From NCBI GenBank assembly GCA_015478945.1, contig JABUQX010097287.1, positions 30,001 through 41,719 on the forward strand: a stretch of 11,719 nucleotides of DNA, written 5' to 3'. This document shows, one piece after another, positions 1-7,630 of this stretch. A program made the translations under genes and the position numbers. Each line of letters begins with the position of its first letter. The first letter of the stretch is position 1. The DNA is from Trachelipus rathkii. Taxonomy: Eukaryota > Arthropoda > Malacostraca > Isopoda > Trachelipodidae. The notes under the pieces were generated by a model. It made no database searches. It was not told the origin of the DNA and worked only from the letters and a program-made list of their open reading frames with translations.

Positions 1-122
1 AGAATATAATTGGTGTTAGATGATTGGACTGTCACGGGGGCCTGGCCATTGGGATTTGTTTTACAGCTCGAAGAGTAAGTTTATGACAAATAATTTATGA
101 TCTTTTATCCAGTCACCCTACA
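1..122 (+). repeat. Direct repeat, left copy (possible LTR 3' end)
   Basis: This segment matches 10114-10239 in direct orientation, at roughly 85-90% identity by eye with a few small indels. Shared blocks include GGGATTTGTTTTA, CTCGAAGAGTAAGTTTATG and AATTTATGATCTTTTATCC. Similarity stops in both copies right after CCCTACA, so both end in CA, as LTR 3' ends do. The copy runs off the left edge of the window, so its true start is unknown. The subsegment 14-122 also has imperfect inverted ends (TGTTAGATGATTGGA against the complement of TCCAGTCACCCTACA), so a small inverted-repeat element is an alternative. The repeat is directly visible; its identity as an LTR is inference. Confidence 0.75.
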
Positions 123-228
123 TTAATAAATTTGGGAATGCCTGTCCGGAATCTTAGTTAGTAGATGAGTATAAGTACATCTGTCCAGGACTACGTTAAT
201 AAATTTGGATAGTCTTGTCCGGAAACTT
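112..228 (+). repeat. Imperfect tandem pair, about 74-bp period
   Basis: A block around TTAATAAATTTGG, followed about 10 bases later by TGTCCGGAA, occurs at about 123-153 and again at about 196-227. Each copy is preceded by a TCCAG...TAC-like stretch. The first copy straddles the end of the 1-122 direct repeat. No function is recognised. Confidence 0.55.
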
Positions 229-780
229 ATATTATAACATTTCAGCTAGTACTTCTTATCATTGAATTGCTCGTAGTAGAGTTATTTGTGCTATATCATT
301 GAATATTTGAACTCAAAGTAGTACAGTCGTTTGTTGAAACCTGTACCAGAACTAATGTTCTAGTGTTGCAACTTATACTCCGGTCGTTGATATATGATAT
401 AAGTTGATATTATATTGTTTTTTTTTAACTGTCAATATAGTCACTTTGATTATTTGTCTTATTGAAGTTAAAAGTATTTAATTTTTCTGTGCGTATTGGT
501 GGGATAACAAACTGTTATTCCAACAATAAATAACGTTTGGAAATAAAGAAACACTGGTATAATTTTGGTATTTTTTTATATTCTTATAAATATATATATA
601 TAAAAATATATATATATATTTATTAATATTGTGTAGATAGGCATTAAAATTTGCAAAGTTTTGAGCGGAGCGAAATAGTGGTTTCCCAGAATTCACAATT
701 TTCCTCTGTTGGAGTTCTGTAGGGAAAACACTAGTACCCCGTAAAATTTTGTTAAATTTTATTGCAGATTGTGTAAAATA

Positions 781-891
<111 letters not shown>

Positions 892-956
892 TTTTAATAT
901 ATACTATATACATTAGTAATTTTGCGATTAGAAGTTTGTTTTTATGCGTTATCAAT

Positions 957-974
957 TGGTAACAAGTTTGTAAA
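957..974 (+). other. Possible primer-binding site of the retrotransposon
   Basis: TGGTAACAAGTTTGTAAA starts with the TGG that pairs with the CCA end of a tRNA primer. It lies two bases after a CA dinucleotide (953-954) that could end a 5' LTR, and 115 bp before the gag ATG, a normal leader length. I cannot assign the tRNA, and no matching 3' LTR ending in the same bases was found, so this is tentative. Confidence 0.2.
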
Positions 975-1071
975 ATTTGAAAGAAAACGGGATTGTGATT
1001 TGTGCGCTGAAAGTGACTCTGTTATTAAACGATATATTTTGTAATTTGCTTCGCTTACAACAAATACAACT

Positions 1072-2031
1072 ATGGCTACTACTAACGAGGCGTTTGTAGA
1101 AATGTGCAAATCTATGGGTTTATCTGGCAAGGAATTTGCTGCTGCATTGAAAGATAAGTTAGCTGCTGATTTGGAGGAGAAGAAATTTGCTGCTGATTTG
1201 GAGAAACAAAAGCTAGCTAAGGAAGCGGAGATTGAGGAAAAGAAAATAGCTGCTGCTTTAGAGGAGAAGAAGTTAGCGCTTGAGGCAGAAGAGCGAAGGG
1301 AGAAAGCTAAGCTTGAAGATGAAAGGGAGAAAGCTAAGCTTGAAGCTGAAGCGGGAGTAGAGAAAGCCAAGATTGAAGCTGAAGCTCAGAGAGTTAAGCT
1401 AGAGGCAGAAGAAAGAATGCTTCAGATGAAGCTGGATGCTGAGGAAAAGCAACGTCAGCATGACGCAGTGACAGCATCTCAGAGTGCTCAGAGTAGTCCT
1501 AGTACTTCCTATGCTAGTAAGTATCCAAAACTGAAACTTCCTTTCTTCGACGAGAAGAAAAATGACATTGAAGAATATCTTCTAATGTTTGAGAAACAAG
1601 CGGAGGCGAATGATATCCCTGTAGAAAAGCGAGCGACAATATTGGGTGGTTTTCTAACAGGCAAAGCTGTCAGTGTCTATAATAAGATGGCTGTTGAAGA
1701 ACTAAAGAACTACGATGGTTTGAAAAATGCTTTATTGGAGAGGTACGGGCTCACGGAAAGTGGGTACTGTACAAAGTTTAAAACTATAACTCCGACGGAA
1801 GATGATAATCCGAGAGTTTATCTACAGAGAATTATAGAAGCTCTGAATAAGTGGTTAACAGCAGCGAATGTAGCACTGACACCTGATGATATTATTGAAT
1901 TTTTCTCGGTGGACAAGTATTTGAATACGGTTCCAAAGGAACTCGCAACCTACTTAAGGGAGTCGAAAAAGAAAGCACCAGAGGAGATAAGGATACATGG
2001 AAGCTCATCGTTTGAGATTCACAGCAAGTAG
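1072..2031 (+). pseudogene. gag: Gag, matrix/capsid part: coiled coil plus SCAN-like capsid
   Basis: Structural gag protein that would assemble the cytoplasmic virus-like particle. The 319-codon frame is open from ATG 1072. Residues about 15-135 are a highly charged, Ala/Glu/Lys-rich coiled coil with imperfect 8-residue repeats (EREKAKLE and variants). After a Ser/Thr/Gln spacer, residues about 148-300 form the capsid-like part, starting PKLKLPFFDEK and including LERYGLT and YLQRIIEALNKWL. This resembles the gag capsid of Gmr1-like elements, the family from which the SCAN domain was derived. The start is the first ATG of the open frame, with a short leader before it. The stop at 2031 is probably not native: from about 1997 coding-like sequence (MEAHRLRFTASS) continues in another frame toward the zinc knuckle, so a frame change lies at about 1985-1996. 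Confidence 0.85.
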
Positions 2032-2543
2032 TCACGCACGAAATCACAGTCACGTTGAAAAAGGCACACAGAATAATAATAATAATAATTTATAGATCAA
2101 AAGGCAATGGTTACTCCACAAGCGGTAATCAGAAAAGTAGCAATCAACAAGCACCGCGAGCGACTAATTATGAAAGCAGGATCAGAAGTAGAAGTGGCGA
2201 CAGACAGAAACATCGTCGTAGTAACAGTGAGCCGAGAGAAGCGCCCACGTGTTTTAGGTGTCAAAGGAGAGGGCATTACTCGAGGGATTGTCGAGCCCCT
2301 CCTTATTTCAACAATAGCAGTAGGGGACAGAATAACTCAGGGAGACAAAAGGAAGAAACGAAGAGCACGGGAGCCTCCGGAGTCTCTGGTAACGGCGGTG
2401 AAGCCCTGAACTACTCAGGTGAAGAGCCGAAGCTCCTGGATGAGTTTAAAAAGGTGAAAAATGACGAAACGTCGCACCTACCTGTAACGTATGGGACGGT
2501 AAACGGCTTTAAAGTCAAAACCCTCCGAGACACCTACCTGTAA
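1997..2543 (+). pseudogene. gag: Gag, nucleocapsid part with CCHC zinc knuckle (frame-broken)
   Basis: Nucleic-acid-binding end of gag. One frame runs from about 1997 to a stop at 2093-2095 through six AAT codons (2074-2091, an Asn run). A second frame, open from 2055, is coding-like after about 2097. Its basic Ser/Arg-rich stretch (residues about 40-65 from 2055) precedes a canonical CCHC knuckle at 2250-2291, CFRCQRRGHYSRDC (C-x2-C-x4-H-x4-C), followed by a Gly/Ser/Asn-rich linker. One knuckle is usual for gypsy gag. The frame then enters the first copy of a 56-bp duplication and stops at 2541-2543. The AAT run and its flanking frame changes suggest local repeat slippage. Gag and protease probably once formed one reading frame or were joined by frameshifting; the breaks hide which. 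Confidence 0.85.
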
Positions 2544-2586
2544 CGTATGGGACGGTGAATGGCTTTAAAGTCAAAACCCTCCGAGA
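2475..2586 (+). repeat. 56-bp tandem duplication at the gag/protease junction
   Basis: 2475-2530 and 2531-2586 are adjacent direct copies with 54 of 56 bases identical; the two differences are in AAACGGC against GAATGGC. The unit encodes the protease start up to the catalytic LRDT. Because 56 is not a multiple of three, the second copy is read in a different frame: copy 1 runs into a stop (LRDTYL then TAA), and copy 2 continues as LRDTGCN. The high identity suggests the duplication is younger than much of the other decay, or that the copies have been homogenised. Confidence 0.97.
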
Positions 2587-2953
2587 TACCGGATGTAATG
2601 TAGTGGTTGTGCGAGAGAAGTTTGTGCCGAAGAGGTGTTATGTTGGAAACAACATGAAGATACGTTTGTTGGACGGTACAGTAATCGAAGCTCCACTTGC
2701 AAATATTGATGTGGATACCCCTTATTATGTAGGGAGGACAACCGCGGCGGTATTGCCGGAGGTTGTGTATGATTTGGTAATCGGGAATGTCAAAGGAGCA
2801 TTGCCCTTAAGTCAGCCTAATCTCGCTTGGGAGTCGACTATGAGTCGAGGGCCTCGTAATGTAGAGGTCGCGCGTGACATTAGTAGCGTGCTGGTCCCCA
2901 TCGCTGAGAGCGCTGAAGAAGTTCACAAGAGGAACGCTATCAACCAATCATAA
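2531..2953 (+). pseudogene. pol: Retropepsin-type aspartic protease
   Basis: Protease that would cut the gag-pol polyprotein, acting as a dimer with one catalytic Asp per chain. The catalytic triad is visible as LRDTGCNVVVV (DTG at 2585-2593), followed by a flap-region candidate around RLLDGTVIE and the C-terminal hydrophobic motif DLVIGN (from 2771), in the order expected of retroelement proteases. The frame (2555-2953 in its open part, about 132 codons) has no native ATG and would be expressed as part of a polyprotein. It is separated from gag by the 56-bp duplication. It ends at a stop at 2951-2953, shortly after EEVHKRNAINQS, where the linker to integrase should continue. Confidence 0.85.
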
Positions 2954-3380
2954 ATTTGGAATGGCAAGTTGGAAGGTGAGTGAGTCGTACGGAAGGAAAC
3001 TGTCAGTACCACAATCGTTTGACATCTGTAGTGAAGATGTCGCGCCAACCATGGAACCATCACTAAGTGCGATGGCTGGGTGCAAATGTTCACCCGAAAA
3101 TGAGAACGTTACAGGAGAAGATGAAGTGAAAACCCCCAAAGATCTATTAAATAATGTTGAAAATGACACGAGAGTGAAAGATGTTCAGGAGACATCGATG
3201 GTAGAGAGCACGGAGCATCTGATGTACCACACCGACTAGCTCGCTCGCTCTGAACGCCCATGCACGAAGTGGGTGAGATGGTGACTATAGACAGTCACAG
3301 CAAAATTCTGGAAAAAAGGGTGTTGGTAGCTGTGGTGAAGGGGATATACCCATGGTGATCGAAAGTTCAAGAATTGCTTA
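2954..3380 (+). pseudogene. pol: Pol linker between protease and integrase (degenerate)
   Basis: Little is recognisable. One frame stays open to a stop at 3237-3239 and carries an acidic, Lys-rich stretch (KDLLNNVENDTRVKDVQET) typical in composition of poorly conserved pol linkers. From 3240 to about 3370 no frame stays open. Just before integrase, a short piece starting NDRETFRSRQKE (from about 3377, in the frame of 3374) looks like the helical stretch that normally precedes the integrase N-terminus, so the native frame probably changes near 3410-3418. Confidence 0.5.
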
Positions 3381-4133
3381 ATGATCGGGAGACTTTTAGG
3401 AGTAGACAGAAGGAACGTCACTCTGCAGAGGGTATGGAGGTCAGTGGAAAAAGAAGAAGACAAGTATGTAGTAAGGAATGGGGTGTTGTTCAAAAGAGTG
3501 TTAGAGAACCAACAGGAAAGGTATACTCTGGTAGTACCGAAAGAATACAGAAGTAAAGTCATGAAGATGGCACACGACGAAGTCTTCGGTGGCCATCAGG
3601 GGGTGAAGAAAACTATGGGTAAGATTACTCAGCAGTTCTTCTGGCCGAACATATATTCGGACGTGACTAAGCATTGCTACTCATGCGATATATGCCAGAG
3701 AACGTGCCCGAAAGGATCAGTGAAAAGGATACCTCTGTGCCCAATGCCCATCATTGAGGAACCATTCCAAAGGGTGGTCATCGACCTGATCGGGCCAATC
3801 TCACCACCATCTTCAGAAGGACACCAGTATGTACTGACACTTGTGGATGCCGCTACGCGCTATCCTGAAGCTGTACCATTAAAGAGCATCACTGCCCAGA
3901 AGGTGACGGATAGTTTGATTTCAATTTTCACGAGGTTGGGTGTGCCAAAAGAAATCCTCAGTGATAATGGTAGACAATTTACATCTGATTTAATGAGAGA
4001 TGTAACGAAGATGTTGAATATCAAGCAGAAATTTTCTAGCGTTTACCATCCGATGAGCCAAGGTGTTACAGAAAAGTTCAACGGAACTCTTAAGAGGATG
4101 CTCAAGAGAATGTGCAGTGTAATAAGTGAGTAA
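3381..4133 (+). pseudogene. pol: Integrase: HHCC zinc domain and D59D35E catalytic core
   Basis: Integrase that would insert the cDNA into the host genome. In the 250-codon frame, the zinc-binding residues are H65, H72, C102 and C105, around GGHQGVKKT and FFWPN. The RNase-H-fold core has D135 (VVIDLIGPI), D195 (ILSDNGRQFTSD) and E231 (GVTEKFNGTLKRML), spaced D-59-D-35-E, exactly the Ty3/gypsy pattern. All catalytic and zinc ligands are present, so this is the best preserved part of pol. The Asn usual before the catalytic Glu region (NG) is Gln here (SQGVTE). The first ~12 codons are probably not native, because the upstream frame likely enters near 3410. The stop at 4131-4133 cuts it after the core. 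It lies upstream of RT, the reverse of most gypsy elements. Confidence 0.9.
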
Positions 4134-4610
4134 AGTGGCAAACAATTTATTGACCGTTTTATTCGTCATATAGGTGAGGTTCCTCCACAGACTCCACAGG
4201 GTTCTCGCCGCATTCGGAACTCCTTGTATGGTAGGACTGTGAGTAGTACAATCAAATTCTACATGAAATTTGGGCGGGTGACATTGAACCCTGAAGAGGC
4301 AAGGTCAACATATAAATATGTTTTTCGACTTGCAGGAGAGATTAAATGAAACTCTGAAGTTGGCCAGAGAGAATTTAGCGAAGGCCCAAATTTCTCAGAA
4401 GAGATACTATGACAAGAGTGCAAAGGCTAGAAAGTTGGAAGTAGGAGATCTAGCTCTTGTTCTGTTACCGACCTCGAGCAACAAGATGTTGATGAGGTGG
4501 GGCGGGCCACATAGAGTGTGATTCTAGCGGTCAGGACAATTACTAAGATTCAAAGTAGAATGATGTGATTAAGACCTATCACATCAATTATCCTGAGAAG
4601 AAAGTACATT
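4134..4610 (+). pseudogene. pol: Integrase C-terminal region with GPY/F-like module (frame-broken)
   Basis: After the stop at 4133, coding-like pieces continue in changing frames: SGKQFIDRFI and, further on, LYGRTV, as in the core-to-tail linker of gypsy integrases. An open piece at 4318-4521 has FDLQERLNETLKLAREN, then KRYYDKSAKARKLEVGDLAL, LLPTSSNKMLMRWGGP, the GPY/F-type module thought to aid target or DNA binding. A stop follows at 4519-4521. KTYHINYPEKK, recognisable in another frame at about 4570-4602, is the usual tail leading into the next domain. No chromodomain is visible. The ATG at 4318 is only the first Met of the open piece. Confidence 0.8.
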
Positions 4611-5346
4611 TAGTGAGAGAGGGCAACAATGAACGAAGCGGAAGAAGAAGTGTGTCAACATCCGGCGAATATAGGTGCTTCAGCAGTGATCCTTGACACT
4701 GAAAATGAAGAAGAAATTACTCTAGTGGAGATGGACCCCACAATGGTACGAAAAGAGGGATTGTCTGACACCAAAATCAGCGCAGACATAACCGATGATA
4801 TGAGGAAGGAATTAATGGAGATCTTGAAGAAGCATGAAGGGATTTTTACTGATGTGCCTGGCACTGCGCTAAAAATCAGTTACCATGCGGCACTGAACCT
4901 TATCGAACGATGACACCCCCATCAGGCTGAAGCCGTACAAACTACCGTTTACGACGCGGACGGAGCTTCAAGAAGGAGACAGATAAGATGATCAGGAAAG
5001 GGGCATCAACCCCCGCCCCCGTCGTTCCCTCCACGTCCCCGTATTCTGCACCTGTCCGTAGTCTTTCCCAGAAAAAGACGGGAGTAAGAAGAGTGTGTTA
5101 CGGACATACCGAGGGCCCTAGAGAACACCAGGATTAGGTGTGTTTGATCGCTGAGGCGACATGACAACAAACTCAAGACCTATATTTACCAAGTTTGCGA
5201 AAGACAAGTTTTACACAAAACTTTGACTTGGCCAAAGGGTATTGGCAGATAAAAAATAAAGGCTGAAAACTGCTAACAAAACCGGTTTTTTCAAACCGAG
5301 GACGGGCACTTATATCCTTATACTTCAAGCTACCATTCGGCTATGG
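4611..5346 (+). pseudogene. pol: Reverse transcriptase, N-terminal linker, fingers and palm (heavily broken)
   Basis: The open part at 4629-4913 (94 codons) is an acidic linker ending in RKELMEILKKHEGIFTDVPG, the standard lead-in to gypsy RT. Beyond it the sequence is still RT-like but hops between frames: TDKMIRKG near 4980, SPYSAPV near 5038, and motif A as DLAKGYWQIK at 5225-5254, whose first codon is the catalytic Asp (5225-5227). LPFGYG with AP follows at about 5328-5372, the motif-B region. Several frame changes and apparent small insertions fall between these blocks, and this is the most damaged stretch of pol that is still recognisable. The RT function was copying element RNA into DNA. 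Confidence 0.8.
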
Positions 5347-5820
5347 GTGGGTAGATGCCGGAGCCCCACGCTCTTGTTAGACTCGATGCCGCAGCCGATA
5401 CTGGACTGGACAATAAATCACGTGCGTTTTTTTATATCTGACGATATCATCGTCGCATTCCCAGACCTGGCGCGAGCATATGAATCACGATTAAGACACG
5501 TTCTTCTAAAGCTTCAGGAGGAGGGATTTACCATCAGGCCGACGAAGTGTGAGTTCGCTTCGTCGAGCGTTGAGTTTTTGGGACACTTTATTGGCAATGG
5601 CACTAAGGGGCTACATGAGGATAATGTGGTCAAAATTAAGAGAACAGAGCCGCCTAAGAACAAGAAACAAGTGAGGTCTTTCTTAGGGCTCACTGGTTAT
5701 TACCAGGACTTTGTGAAAAATTATGCACAGATAGCAGCGCCATTGACCGACTTGACAAAGAAAGGAGAGCCAACAAAGGTCAGGTGGGAGCCAAACACCA
5801 ACAAGCATTTGAGACATTAA
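5347..5820 (+). pseudogene. pol: Reverse transcriptase, YIDD palm, thumb and connection
   Basis: Open for 157 codons. The sequence before the catalytic box is coding-like in a different frame (GLDNKSRAFFYI, ending at 5438). From 5440 this frame takes over with DDIIVAF, so a one-base frame change falls inside the YIDD box, and this frame itself reads ISDD. Downstream are HVLLKLQEEGFTIRPTKCEF, VEFLGHFIG, and NKKQVRSFLGLTGYYQDFVK, AAPLTDLTKKG, the thumb and connection motifs of Ty3/gypsy RT, followed by a WEP motif that leads into RNase H. The stop at 5818-5820 falls where AFETLKEAL begins in another frame. The region downstream of the box is well conserved compared with the fingers. Confidence 0.88.
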
Positions 5821-6255
5821 AAGAAGCTTTGAGTCAAAGCCCCTACTAGAAGATGACACAAGAACGCTGGAGAAGACAGTTCATCACTACAAGTGGAACG
5901 CATCTGGCACTATCATTAGGAAACTACTGTCCTTTCTACAAGAAGATGGAGGAATCCTCCATGCCGATCGCTTACTGGGAGTAAAAAGTGTTGTCTATGA
6001 ACAAAAAAGATACTCAACTTGGAGAAGAAGCGTTAGCGATCAAAATGGGCATATAGAAAATTTGAGCCATAACTCTATGGGAAGGAATTTATCCTAGCAG
6101 TCTAGATCATAGAACCGCTAACGCTATGAATAAGAAAGAAGGTATAGAAGAACAACAGAATAATGACGATGGTCTCATATATTTAACAACAGATTCAGGT
6201 TTATCCTGAACCAAATAAGTGGAAAAATAAATGTTATAGCGACTATCTAAACCAG
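5804..6255 (+). pseudogene. pol: RNase H domain remains, end of pol
   Basis: RNase H would remove the RNA strand during reverse transcription. AFETLKEALSQSP begins at 5804, the usual RT/RNase H junction. The first catalytic segment, normally TDASGTG, reads TTSGTHLALSLG here, so the Asp is missing. KRYST at about 6010 precedes EEALAIK, the second acidic position. KFEP and LYGKEFILA at about 6057-6097 correspond to the region before the third catalytic Asp, which is replaced (EPL is preceded by II instead of DH). SDYLNQL at about 6235-6255, preceded by GKINV, matches the ADYLSRL end of gypsy RNase H. Several stops and frame changes interrupt it. Nothing resembling integrase or envelope follows. 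Confidence 0.75.
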
Positions 6256-6395
6256 CTTATTGCAATCATATGCCGACAACTGACATGCTGGTGTCCATTA
6301 TCAGAGACTGCTATACGAGAAGGAGCTCTGAAATAAATGAGTCCAATGTTTGATTCAACGTGTTACATAAAACAAAATGTACACATTTGTGCTTC

Positions 6396-6413
6396 AAAGG
6401 GGTGGGCCAGAGA
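6396..6413 (+). other. Possible polypurine tract before a 3' LTR
   Basis: AAAGGGGTGGG, a largely purine run about 140 bp after the end of pol, is followed at 6414 by TGTAATGG, whose TG could begin an LTR. Position and composition fit plus-strand priming. A pyrimidine interruption, and the absence of any recognisable matching 5' LTR start in the window, keep this tentative. Confidence 0.25.
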
Positions 6414-6694
6414 TGTAATGGCAGTAATACACGTGAATACATAACTTTGCCTCATTTATGTGTTGTAGAGAGAGCAATTTGGGCAGCTTGTCAGGTGTGT
6501 GATTTGCAGACTTTATTTTTGCTATGTTTACGGTGTAACTCAATTAGGCAATGGCTACATGCCAGAAAGAAATATTATAGTAAATATATTTTTGTAATTC
6601 AAATCGTACAACGCACAGCCAATAAAAAACTTGTTTTTCGGGACTTAACTTTTGAAACGTGAGTTTTGATTGGTCGTCGCTTGCAAGTCTGTAG

Positions 6695-6731
6695 TAATAA
6701 TAATAATACTTAACTGATTATTATTATTATT
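6695..6731. repeat. TAA/TTA inverted repeat
   Basis: About 14 bases of (TAA)n at 6695-6708 face about 15 bases of (TTA)n at 6717-6731 across a loop of about 8 bases (CTTAACTG), giving an all-AU hairpin if transcribed. More (ATT)n follows to about 6755. It is probably simple-repeat expansion rather than a terminator. Confidence 0.6.
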
Positions 6732-7630
6732 TTATATATTATTATTATTATTAATTATTTTAAATGTTTTAAGGTTACTGCGCATTATATGTAAAATGTG
6801 TATGGAATTATAATTTATAATTTATATAGTGTGGAGCAGCACATTGTATAAATTAGTTTGTTCTTCATGTTTTTCGGTTTTAAGAAGAAAAGTTGAGAGT
6901 TTCTAAGCGAACGGAGAGAGCCCTATTCGGTTGTAAAGAAATACCAATTAATTCGTTCACCTGCTGGGAAAGTGAGTAAAATATATTTGGCGTATACTAA
7001 CATAACTAATAAGTTGGATACATCATTTCATTTATTAATAATTTAAAAAAGGATTATGATTGGATGCTAAGCGTAAACTCATTGGACGGAAGATTTATAA
7101 TAAAAAAGAAAATTTATGAAAATATTTTATCATATTTTGCTTTATGCTGTCGTCAATGTCACAGTGCTTTACAGTTGTGTCGTGCGCTTGTAGCTCTTGT
7201 CTGATCGATGAATATTTATTAAATTATTTTAGTGTGCATAGATCTTGTAAATCGTGAGAAGAAGTGTTTTAATATTTTGATATTATAATTAATTTAAATT
7301 AATGTGTTAATGTTGTTTAAAGTGCGATAAAAAGGTGTTGTTATAATTTTTTCTAATATGGATAATCTTTTGTGGCTTAGTTTTCTTGTAAAGCCAGTAA
7401 TGTTTTAAGTTATGTGTTAAATGTAATTTTGTTTATTCGTGTAAGAATAATTTTTTGCTTTACCGTTATATGAGTGTCGTCTGTTGATCACAATTTGCTA
7501 ATGCATAATATTGCGGTGTTGCTGTATGTCACTAGCAGGTAAGGAGGTAACTTATTATTGGATGGGTCGTATTAGTTGGTTTTGTTAGACAAGTGGGTAA
7601 GATTCTTTTGTGGTAACAACCTAAAAGTGG

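Larger units (their letters stand above)
1072..6255 (+). mobile_element. Decayed Ty3/gypsy LTR retrotransposon, Gmr1-like (PR-INT-RT-RH)
   Basis: In order, this region encodes gag with a CCHC knuckle, a DTG aspartic protease, an HHCC and D,D35E integrase with a GPY/F-like tail, a reverse transcriptase and RNase H remains ending near a DYLxxL motif. The motifs are of Ty3/gypsy type: GHxGxxKT and FWPN in the integrase, LPFG and FLGH in RT. Integrase nevertheless precedes RT, as in Gmr1-like gypsy elements, where this order is established. No envelope-like gene follows pol. The coordinates are the coding remains only, because LTRs are not securely located. At least eight frame changes or stops, plus a 56-bp internal duplication, make this a non-autonomous dead copy. 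Calling it Gmr1-like rests on domain order and gag type, not on a phylogeny. Confidence 0.88.
6256..7630. other. Non-coding region downstream of pol (3' UTR and possible LTR)
   Basis: No gene is recognised. An open frame at 6360-6662 has no signal peptide, membrane segment or family motif and is not taken as env. The region contains a purine-rich tract, an AATAAA at 6621-6626, a TAA/TTA hairpin, a splice-donor-like GTGAGT near 6973 and an acceptor-like CACTAGCAG near 7538. It looks like the place for a 3' LTR, but no matching 5' copy was seen in this window. Confidence 0.4.

Noticed and set aside
478..696. Minus-strand frame with Tyr/Ile/Lys repeats
   Set aside because: Produced by TA-rich simple sequence; no protein-like composition.
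942..1370. Minus-strand open frame of 142 codons rich in Ser/Ala/Phe
   Set aside because: It is the mirror image of the gag coiled coil: GCT/GAA/AAG codons read backwards give Ser, Phe and Leu. No independent motif.
2107..2409. Plus-strand open frame overlapping the zinc-knuckle region
   Set aside because: Shadow of the gag frame, which carries the CCHC motif.
3236..3562. Minus-strand frame opposite the integrase start
   Set aside because: Antisense shadow of the integrase N-terminus; no motif.
4655..4864. Minus-strand frame opposite the RT lead-in
   Set aside because: Antisense shadow of a well-supported RT frame.
1072..6255. Ty1/copia element, suggested by the PR-INT-RT order
   Set aside because: Integrase has the gypsy GHxGxxKT/FWPN zinc domain and GPY/F-type tail, and RT has gypsy LPFG, FLGH and FLGLTGYY motifs; only the order is copia-like.
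6360..6662. Open frame after pol as a possible envelope gene
   Set aside because: No signal peptide, fusion or membrane segment, or cleavage motif; only 100 codons, and it overlaps a purine tract that fits an LTR junction better.
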